A stretch of DNA of 5,127 nt from JBBRLA01 sp038231615. GTDB lineage: Bacteria; Myxococcota_A; Polyangia; Palsa-1104; JAEUJZ01. The stretch covers positions 1-5,127 of the forward strand of contig JBBRLA010000623.1 in the NCBI GenBank assembly GCA_038231615.1, in the 5' to 3' direction. Below the pieces are notes generated by a model. The model saw only the letters and a list, made by a program, of their open reading frames with translations. It ran no database searches and was not told the origin of the DNA. The translations under genes and the position numbers were made by a program. Of this stretch, positions 1 to 4,885 are shown in pieces (positions within the stretch are counted from its first letter, which is position 1; every line of letters starts with the position of its first letter).

Positions 1-29
1 GAAGTGGATCGAATGGAATCATGAGAATT

Positions 30-58
30 AGTATACCCATATATTTTAATGATGTCCA
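30..58 (-). promoter_or_regulatory. Predicted sigma70-type promoter directed leftward out of the window
   Basis: Read on the minus strand, TGGACA (plus 58-53, 5 of 6 matches to TTGACA) is followed after exactly 17 bases by TATACT (plus 35-30, 5 of 6 matches to TATAAT). The region just upstream of the -35 (plus 59-78) is A/T-rich and could act as an UP element. The predicted transcript start is about plus 22-23. An ATG occurs at plus 22-20 on the same strand and stays open for the 7 codons to the window edge, so the transcript could be leaderless, or it could be a non-coding RNA. The target lies outside the window. The call rests on sequence match alone. Confidence 0.45.
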
Positions 59-136
59 CTTTATATCCCATTATTTGTAGCCCGCCGCTCCCGCGAAGTC
101 CTTGGGCCGTACGGACATCGACTTTTCGGCTAGGGT

Positions 137-424
137 CTAGTCCGCGCCCAAGAAGATCGCCTCCCGCAGATCCGCATGAGCGAAAACCGCGCCACGCAGG
201 CAGGCACATTCCAGATTTGCCTGGTGGAGCGAGGAGTCCGTTAGGCGTGCATTGGACAGGTTGGTGTGTCGCAGATCCGCTCCAGCCAGATTGGTGCCGC
301 TGAGGTCCGCCCCGCTGAGATCTGCCCCGACCAGGTTCGCCTTGCCGAGATCTGCCCCGCGCAGGTCTGCGCCAGGCGCGCGCAGCCCATCGAGGCAAGC
401 GCCCTCCAACTGCGCGCTCTGCAT
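137..424 (-). CDS. Small pentapeptide-repeat protein
   Basis: A 95-residue protein made almost entirely of pentapeptide repeats of the A(D/N)LXX type. Eighteen consecutive five-residue units can be laid out from residue 4 to 93 (AQLEG, ACLDG, a degenerate LRAPG, ADLRG, ADLGK, ANLVG, ADLSG and so on to AIFLG), with Leu or Phe at the centre of nearly every unit. Such repeats form a right-handed quadrilateral beta-helix; 18 units give about 4.5 coils. There is no signal peptide or other domain, so it is probably cytoplasmic. The ATG at 424-422 was chosen because GGAG lies 6 bases upstream of it; a longer in-frame GTG start at 484 (115 residues) has no good ribosome site and would nearly touch the divergent gene. 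The reading frame stops two residues into a nineteenth repeat. The molecular function is unknown: some family members protect DNA gyrase, but nothing here supports that role. DNA-level repetition is visible (gagatctgccccg at 317-329 and 347-359). Confidence 0.8.
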   Translation of the reverse strand: MQSAQLEGACLDGLRAPGADLRGADLGKANLVGADLSGADLSGTNLAGADLRHTNLSNARLTDSSLHQANLECACLRGAVFAHADLREAIFLGAD

Positions 425-502
425 ATGGAGCTCCTGCAATAGGGGCGCAGCCGGGTGAAATCTTTGCTCACTTCCCCTGGTCACCGCGCAGATCTTTCCC
501 TC

Positions 503-530
503 TTGTCTTGCGCCCCCGGGCGACCATGAT
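503..530 (+). promoter_or_regulatory. Weak candidate promoter for the PaaK/CapK-like gene
   Basis: TTGTCT (503-508, 4 of 6 matches) and CATGAT (525-530, 4 of 6 matches) are separated by 16 bases. The predicted transcript start would fall on or next to the ATG at 537. That gene also has no recognisable Shine-Dalgarno sequence, so a leaderless transcript is possible. Both hexamers are poor, and a promoter for another sigma factor is equally possible. Confidence 0.2.
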
Positions 531-536
531 AACCGG

Positions 537-1913
537 ATGAACCCCTACGCCTATGTCTACCGTGCCGCCCTGTTCCCCCTCTGGGAGCGGCTGCGCAATC
601 GTCCCACCCTCGGGCGCCTCCAGTATCTGGAGCGCACCCAGTACCGATCTACCGATGAACTCGTGGCCCTGCAGGTGGCCAAGCTCAGGCAGCTCCTGGT
701 CCACTCGGCGGAGCAGGTGCCGGCCTACCGGGCCCGCGTCGCCGCCTGCGGCCTGTCCCCGGCGCAGCTCCGCGATGCGGCGGACCTGCGCGGGCTGCCG
801 CTTCTGACCCGGCAAGAGGTACAGCGCGACCCGACCGCCTTCACCGCCGCCGCCGGGGGCGGTCCCCTGTTGACCAAGTCGACCAGCGGCACCACCGGCA
901 ACCCCTTCCGCTTCAGCTACAGCCAGGACAGCGACATCTGGCGCCAGGCAGTGAAGCTGCGGGCCTATGGCTGGGCCGGCTATGTCCCGGGCATGACCAC
1001 CGTGCACTACTGGGGCCCCCCGGCGGTGGCCCCCACCCGGAAGAAGGCCCTGAAGCTTGCCCTGGACCGCGGGCTGCGCCGGGAAACGTACATCGACTGC
1101 GCCCTGCAGTCAGAGGCCGAACTGCGCAAGGCGGTCAAGCGCCTGCGCCAGCTGCGCCCCCAGGCGCTGGTGGGGTTTACCCAGGCCACGGTGGAACTGG
1201 GGCGCTTCATCCTGCGCCAGGGGCTGCGGGACTGGCCGGCGATGCAGGTGATCTGCGGCGCCGAGCGCCTTTTCGAGAAGGACCGAGGGGTGCTGGAGCG
1301 GGCCTTCGGTCTGCCGGGTTCGGTCTTCGAGACCTATGGCTGCCGCGAATTCATGCTCATCGCCAGCGAGTGCGAGGCCCACGACGGCCTGCACCAGTCG
1401 ATGGAGAACCTGCTGGTCGAGATAGTCGATGAGAAGGGCCAGGCGGTGGCCCCGGGGCAACTGGGACAGGTGGCCATCACCGACCTGCACAACTATGGCA
1501 TGCCGCTCATTCGCTACCTGACCGGGGACCTGGCCGTGGCCCATAAGGGGTCCTCGCGCTGCGCCTGCGGCAGGGGGCTCTTGCGCCTGTCTTCGCTGGA
1601 GGGGCGCCAGTCGGACCTTTTGCGCGGGTCCGACGGGCAGGGCATCCCGGGCCTGGTGTTCAACGCGATCTTCGCCAGCCTGGGAGGCAAGGTCGAGCAG
1701 TTCCAGGCAGTGCAGCGCCGCGATGGGCGGATCGACCTGAAGGTGGTCCCGGGTCCGGAGTTCGACGACGGGGTGGTCGAGGGGCTGAAGAGTCGCCTGC
1801 ATCCCTACCTGGGCCAGCTTCCCCTGTCGATCCGGGTGGTCCAGTCGATTCCCGCGCTGCCATCCGGTAAGCGCCGCTACGTCGTGGTGGAGGATGCACG
1901 AGGGGCTTTGTAG
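537..1913 (+). CDS. PaaK/CapK-family acyl-adenylating ligase (phenylacetate-CoA ligase-like)
   Basis: A 458-residue member of the adenylate-forming (ANL) superfamily, PaaK/CapK branch. These enzymes activate a carboxylic acid with ATP to an acyl-AMP and usually pass it to CoA. Visible motifs in order: the phosphate-binding loop STSGTTGNP (residues 115-123); FETYGCRE (264-271), matching the YGxxE adenine/substrate motif; MPLIRYLTGDLA (322-333), with the ATP-ribose-binding Asp; CACGRG and then GRQSD (342-360), the Cys-x-Cys-Gly-Arg pattern typical of this branch; and a C-terminal PSGKRR (442-447) that could supply the catalytic lysine. Length is normal for the family. The start is the first ATG giving the usual family N-terminus, but no Shine-Dalgarno precedes it. 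The substrate cannot be told: no phenylacetate-catabolism gene is adjacent, and CapK-like homologues often sit in surface-polysaccharide loci, which is not seen here either. The family is sure, the substrate unknown. Confidence 0.9.
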   Translation: MNPYAYVYRAALFPLWERLRNRPTLGRLQYLERTQYRSTDELVALQVAKLRQLLVHSAEQVPAYRARVAACGLSPAQLRDAADLRGLPLLTRQEVQRDPTAFTAAAGGGPLLTKSTSGTTGNPFRFSYSQDSDIWRQAVKLRAYGWAGYVPGMTTVHYWGPPAVAPTRKKALKLALDRGLRRETYIDCALQSEAELRKAVKRLRQLRPQALVGFTQATVELGRFILRQGLRDWPAMQVICGAERLFEKDRGVLERAFGLPGSVFETYGCREFMLIASECEAHDGLHQSMENLLVEIVDEKGQAVAPGQLGQVAITDLHNYGMPLIRYLTGDLAVAHKGSSRCACGRGLLRLSSLEGRQSDLLRGSDGQGIPGLVFNAIFASLGGKVEQFQAVQRRDGRIDLKVVPGPEFDDGVVEGLKSRLHPYLGQLPLSIRVVQSIPALPSGKRRYVVVEDARGAL

Positions 1914-1961
1914 ATCCCGTGATGTGAAGTACACTTGACCTTGCATGATCACCATCAGAGC

Positions 1962-1981
1962 GCCGGGTAGGACGGCCCGGC
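1962..1981 (+). promoter_or_regulatory. GC-rich hairpin in the gap between the ligase and lipoprotein genes
   Basis: A perfect 6-base-pair stem, GCCGGG (1962-1967) pairing with CCCGGC (1976-1981), encloses an 8-base loop. It lies 49 bases after the ligase stop and 33 bases before the chosen start of the lipoprotein gene. No T-run follows, so it is not a classical intrinsic terminator. It may trim or attenuate readthrough, or it may be chance in GC-rich DNA. Confidence 0.3.
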
Positions 1982-2013
1982 AAAAGAGGCTCGACAGGCT
2001 GAAGGGGCAAAGC

Positions 2014-3285
2014 ATGGTTTTTCGGCGAAAAAGGCGCTGGCCCCGGTTATTGGTCTATGGGGTCGGCGCGCTCTTCGGGCCGCTCCTGGCCTTCGGCCTG
2101 ACCGGCTGCGCCTCGTCGCCCTTACTGGAGGCGAAGGTGCGCGGGCTGGAGAAGAAGCTGGCCGACCTGTCCACCAAGAACGACGAAGCGCTGCACCGGC
2201 AGGACGACTTGGAGAACCGGGTGTTCCTGCTGAGCGATCAGGTGGAGAGCCAGAAGGTGGCGCAGTCCCGCAAAGGGGCGCCGGAGCTGCCGGTGGTGGC
2301 CTTGCGCCCGCAGGTCCGGCACGAAGTGGTAGCGACGACGGAGCCCGCCGACGACGTAGAATTCTCGGGGCCGGCGCGGTCGGAGAACCCGGAGAAGGTG
2401 CGTCCGCTTTTGCGGGCCGAGGGCAGCGATGTGGTCGAGATGCTCTCTCCCTCGGTGCTGCCGGCGCGGCCGGGGCGACGGCCTTTCACCCTGCCCCGCC
2501 ACGACGCACCGGCGGCCGGGACGGGCGACGGGCTGGCGACTCAGACCGAGGTCGCGGACCTGGCCGGGCGCACCCTGGCCCGGGAGGCCCGGCCGTCCAT
2601 GCGGCGGCGACAGGCCGCGCTGACGGCGCTGACCCCCATCGCGCCGGGCGGCGACAACCTGGGGGTCATCCCGGTACCGCCGGTGCCCCCGGGGCAGACC
2701 ATCGCCCATGTGGTGGCCTTAGGACGCGGGCAGTCTGCGACCCCGCCCATCGGGCCGGCGGGTCCGTCTGTCGGGCAGTCGGCAGCCCAGCCCCCGACTT
2801 CGCCGCCGGTCAAGTCGTCGATCCGCGGCCCTGCCGCCGATCCCGGCCAGGCGGATAGCACGCTGGTGCGCGCCGCCGGGGCCGAGCGGGGCCAGGTGGC
2901 CAGCGAGCCCCTGACCCTGTACCGCATCGCCTACGATCGCCTGCGCGCCGGTCACTTCGACGACGCCGAGCGCGACCTGCGGGAGTTCGTGCGCCGCTTC
3001 CCGCGCCACGACTACGCCGACAACGCCCAGTACTGGCTGGGCGAGACCTTTTACGCCCGCAAGACCTACGGCGAGGCGGCCACCGCTTTCCGCGCGGTGG
3101 TCGAACGCTGGCCGTCGGGCAACAAGGCACCCGACGCGCTGCTGAAGCTGGGTTACAGCCTGCTCATGCTGGGCGACAAGGACAAGGGCCGGGGGGTGCT
3201 GTCGCAGGTTTTGGACCACTACCCCCACACCGACGCGGCACGACTGGCGGAACGGCGCCTCTTGGAACTCAAGGAAGGCAAATGA
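2014..3285 (+). CDS. ybgF: YbgF/CpoB-like lipoprotein with coiled coil, long linker and C-terminal TPRs
   Basis: A 423-residue predicted lipoprotein. The basic n-region MVFRRKRRWPR is followed by a hydrophobic stretch (residues 12-29) and the lipobox LTGC, with Cys32 as the lipidated residue (codon 2107-2109). Residues about 37-83 form a heptad-like coiled coil. Residues about 85-299 are a Pro/Gly/Ala/Arg-rich, probably disordered linker. Residues 300-423 carry the YbgF/CpoB-type tetratricopeptide tail (YADNAQYWLGETFYA, then a second and third helix pair with KAPDALLKLGYSLL). In E. coli, CpoB (about 260 residues) works with Tol-Pal and PBP1B to coordinate outer-membrane constriction with septal peptidoglycan synthesis. 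Here no tol or pal gene is in view, and the lipid anchor and linker differ, so only family membership is claimed. An ATG at 1945 is in frame, but 2014 is chosen because AAGGGG lies 6 bases upstream and it gives a compact signal peptide. The 3' end overlaps the next gene by 4 bases. Confidence 0.85.
   Translation: MVFRRKRRWPRLLVYGVGALFGPLLAFGLTGCASSPLLEAKVRGLEKKLADLSTKNDEALHRQDDLENRVFLLSDQVESQKVAQSRKGAPELPVVALRPQVRHEVVATTEPADDVEFSGPARSENPEKVRPLLRAEGSDVVEMLSPSVLPARPGRRPFTLPRHDAPAAGTGDGLATQTEVADLAGRTLAREARPSMRRRQAALTALTPIAPGGDNLGVIPVPPVPPGQTIAHVVALGRGQSATPPIGPAGPSVGQSAAQPPTSPPVKSSIRGPAADPGQADSTLVRAAGAERGQVASEPLTLYRIAYDRLRAGHFDDAERDLREFVRRFPRHDYADNAQYWLGETFYARKTYGEAATAFRAVVERWPSGNKAPDALLKLGYSLLMLGDKDKGRGVLSQVLDHYPHTDAARLAERRLLELKEGK
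3271..3281 (+). promoter_or_regulatory. Ribosome binding site inside the lipoprotein gene, driving the coupled LysM gene
   Basis: AAGGA at 3271-3275 sits 6 bases before the ATG at 3282, within the last codons of the upstream gene. The upstream stop TGA (3283-3285) overlaps this start as ATGA, the usual arrangement for translational coupling by terminating ribosomes. Confidence 0.65.
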
Positions 3286-4634
3286 CCCACCTCGCTCGGA
3301 GGATGCTTACCGCGGGCCTGTTTCTGTTCATGGCGCTTTTGGGCCCCGGGTCGCCCTTCCTGCGCCCGAGTGCGGCACAGGAAGCGCCCGCACCCGCCGC
3401 GGCCCCGGATTCCCTGGAGGCGCCCGAGTCCACCTCCGCCCACGGCGGCGCGGCGGCGATCAAGCGCGACGCGGAGGGCGCGCCCACCGGCGGCCCGTAT
3501 GGCCGTGGCCCGGGGTGGGTGCCAGGGCAGCCGCTGCCGCAAAAGGCCAAGGTCGAAAGCCCCCCCAGCCCGGCGGGGCAAGGCGAAGGGGGCGAGGAGG
3601 CCAAGGAACAAAAGGGCCGCGACGGGTTGATTCTTTACGATCAGCTCCGCGACGTGGACCCCGGCGGGCAGGGCGACGAGGTGCAGACGGAGGTGCCCAG
3701 CCAGTACATCGTACAAAAGGGCGACACCCTGTGGTCCATCTGCCAGCGCTTCTTCCAAAACCCCTACTACTGGCCCAAGCTGTGGTCGTTCAACGACGCC
3801 ATCACCAACCCCCACTGGATTTACCCGGGCGACCTGATCGCCACGCACGCCCCAGGCAAGCGCCCGCTGAGCCCGGCGGCCAGGCAGGCCCAGGACGTTC
3901 TGCCCCGCATGAGCCGCAACAGCGCCACGCTGCCAAACGGCCTGTTCCTGCACCAGAACGGCTTCGTCGAGCCCAACGAGCTGGACTCCGCCGGGACCAT
4001 CGCCGGATCCCGGGAAGAGAAGATCATGCTCGCCAGCCTCGACGAGATCTACATCGACATGAACAAGAAGAAGCCCCTGCGCGTCAAGGATCGCTACACC
4101 ATCTATAAGACCATCAAGACGGTGCGGCGGCCTACCGGGGACAAGGCCGTGCTGGGTGAGGTGGTGGAGATCCTGGGCGACGTGGAGATCAAGCAGATCA
4201 CCAGCGGCGGGATCGCGCGCGCGGTCATCTTGGAGGCGTTCGGGGCCATCGAGCGCGGCTTTCGGGTGGGGCCCCTGCGGCGGACCTATAAGCTGGTTGA
4301 CCCGCGGGTCAACCGCTTCAGCCTGGACGCGGTGGTGGTGGCGGCGCTGCAGCCGAGCGTCATGCTGGACACGCAGCAACTGGCCTTCGTCGACCTGGGG
4401 CGTCAAAGCGGCATCCAGGTCGGCAACCGTCTGTACGCCATCCGCCGCGGCGACGCCTATCCGGGCCTCCTGGCCAAGACCACCTCCACCGCGGAAGACC
4501 GCCGCTACCCCAAGGAGATCGTCGCCGAGATCACCATCGTCGACGTGCGCGACAAGACCGCCGCTGGGCTGATCACCCGCTCCCTGCGGGAGATCCGGGT
4601 GGGAGACAAGGTAGAGGCCCGCAAAGGCTACTGA
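3282..4634 (+). CDS. Secreted LysM peptidoglycan-binding protein with duplicated beta-rich C-terminal modules
   Basis: A 450-residue exported protein. Residues 1-32 look like a Sec signal peptide (basic start, hydrophobic 10-21, possible signal peptidase I site at SAA/Q, residues 30-33). Residues 33-140 are low-complexity and rich in Pro, Ala, Gly and Glu. A single LysM domain spans about 142-187: YIVQKGDTLWSICQRF at its start and NPHWIYPGDLI at its end are diagnostic. LysM binds N-acetylglucosamine-containing glycans, so this protein should associate with peptidoglycan. The segment between (NPYYWPKLWSFND) matches the style of LysM proteins common in Myxococcota/deltaproteobacteria. Residues about 248-443 contain two similar, probably beta-rich modules (248-331 and 360-443). 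No catalytic hydrolase motif is seen, so a structural or scaffolding role is likelier than cell-wall cleavage. It starts 4 bases inside the upstream lipoprotein gene and should be made with it. The exact role is unknown. Confidence 0.88.
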   Translation: MTHLARRMLTAGLFLFMALLGPGSPFLRPSAAQEAPAPAAAPDSLEAPESTSAHGGAAAIKRDAEGAPTGGPYGRGPGWVPGQPLPQKAKVESPPSPAGQGEGGEEAKEQKGRDGLILYDQLRDVDPGGQGDEVQTEVPSQYIVQKGDTLWSICQRFFQNPYYWPKLWSFNDAITNPHWIYPGDLIATHAPGKRPLSPAARQAQDVLPRMSRNSATLPNGLFLHQNGFVEPNELDSAGTIAGSREEKIMLASLDEIYIDMNKKKPLRVKDRYTIYKTIKTVRRPTGDKAVLGEVVEILGDVEIKQITSGGIARAVILEAFGAIERGFRVGPLRRTYKLVDPRVNRFSLDAVVVAALQPSVMLDTQQLAFVDLGRQSGIQVGNRLYAIRRGDAYPGLLAKTTSTAEDRRYPKEIVAEITIVDVRDKTAAGLITRSLREIRVGDKVEARKGY

Positions 4635-4667
4635 GAGCCGGGCGAACAGGTAAGTGTAGGCCAAGGA

Positions 4668-4684
4668 GGGTGTCCGGCACACCC
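4668..4684 (+). terminator. Small hairpin after the LysM gene
   Basis: GGGTGT (4668-4673) pairs perfectly with ACACCC (4679-4684) around a 5-base loop, 33 bases after the LysM stop codon. A C-run rather than a T-run follows, so it is not a textbook intrinsic terminator. It may protect the 3' end of the mRNA or act together with the next hairpin. Confidence 0.3.
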
Positions 4685-4707
4685 CAACCCCCCCGAAACG
4701 TATTGGC

Positions 4708-4736
4708 GGACCCCTCTAACCTCTTTTTTGGGGTCC
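4708..4736 (+). terminator. Likely transcription terminator hairpin after the lipoprotein-LysM operon
   Basis: GGACCCC (4708-4714) pairs perfectly over 7 base pairs with GGGGTCC (4730-4736) around a 15-base loop that itself contains six T residues. The following bases are only moderately T-rich (4737-4750). The position, 73 bases past the LysM stop and upstream of the next gene, fits a terminator. The long loop and poor T-tract lower confidence. Confidence 0.4.
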
Positions 4737-4775
4737 TTGTAACTCCTTTGTTTCCGCCCACTTCGATGATCGACC

Positions 4776-4804
4776 TTGACGCTGTGCCAGACGGTGTCTA
4801 TTCG
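4776..4804 (+). promoter_or_regulatory. Candidate promoter for dprA
   Basis: TTGACG (4776-4781, 5 of 6 matches to the -35 consensus) is followed after 17 bases by TATTCG (4799-4804), a weak -10 with 3 of 6 matches. It would start transcription near 4811, giving a leader of about 75 bases before the dprA ATG. It lies downstream of the predicted terminator, which fits separate transcription of dprA. Confidence 0.3.
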
Positions 4805-4809
4805 TGAAA

Positions 4810-4833
4810 GCCTTGAAAACTAGGTTTCCAGGC
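4810..4833 (+). repeat. Imperfect inverted repeat at the start of the predicted dprA leader
   Basis: GCCTtGAAA (4810-4818) and TTTCcAGGC (4825-4833) are complementary at 8 of 9 positions with one internal mismatch, separated by 6 bases (ACTAGG). It could be a leader hairpin or an operator for a dimeric regulator near the predicted transcription start. No T-run follows, so it is not an obvious terminator. Confidence 0.35.
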
Positions 4834-4885
4834 AGCATGCTCATGTGCCCCAACCAGAATCCGGCCCCGAGCTAGGTAGACAGTC

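Larger units (their letters stand above)
4635..4885. other. Intergenic region between the LysM gene and dprA
   Basis: 251 bases without a convincing gene on either strand. It contains two hairpins near the LysM stop (4668-4684 and 4708-4736), a C-rich run (4682-4694), a possible promoter (4776-4804) and an imperfect inverted repeat (4810-4833), described separately. Base composition is more mixed than in the genes, with short T-rich runs, as expected of a transcription-unit boundary. Confidence 0.6.

Noticed and set aside
112..144. CGGAC/GTCCG stem as a terminator of the pentapeptide-repeat gene
   Set aside because: Only 5 base pairs around a loop of more than 20 bases, overlapping the stop codon, with no T-run on the minus strand.
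49..303. Plus-strand 84-codon frame near the left edge
   Set aside because: It runs opposite the pentapeptide-repeat gene, its translation is Pro/Arg/Ser-rich, and it has no supporting motif.
317..359. Repeated gagatctgccccg as a possible regulatory or CRISPR-like repeat
   Set aside because: The 30-base spacing equals two pentapeptide units, so the repetition is explained by the coding sequence.
252..458. Plus-strand frame with RSAPLRSAP-type repeats
   Set aside because: The repetition is the antisense image of the 15-base pentapeptide-coding repeats, not a separate repetitive protein.
1935..1963. TTGACC upstream of the lipoprotein gene as a -35 element
   Set aside because: No acceptable -10 hexamer is found 15-19 bases downstream; the sequence there is GC-rich.
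1110..2015. Minus-strand open frame of 301 codons opposite the ligase gene
   Set aside because: It is a shadow of the ligase coding strand, which has all family motifs; the antisense translation resembles no family I know and has no ribosome site.
3219..4682. Minus-strand open frame of 487 codons opposite the LysM gene
   Set aside because: The plus strand has clear LysM homology and a coupled start. The antisense protein is low-complexity with no recognisable domain, and long antisense frames are common in GC-rich DNA with strong third-position G/C bias.
4573..4761. Minus-strand 62-codon frame across the end of the LysM gene and the intergenic hairpins
   Set aside because: No domain or ribosome site, and it overlaps both the coding end and the terminator-like stems.
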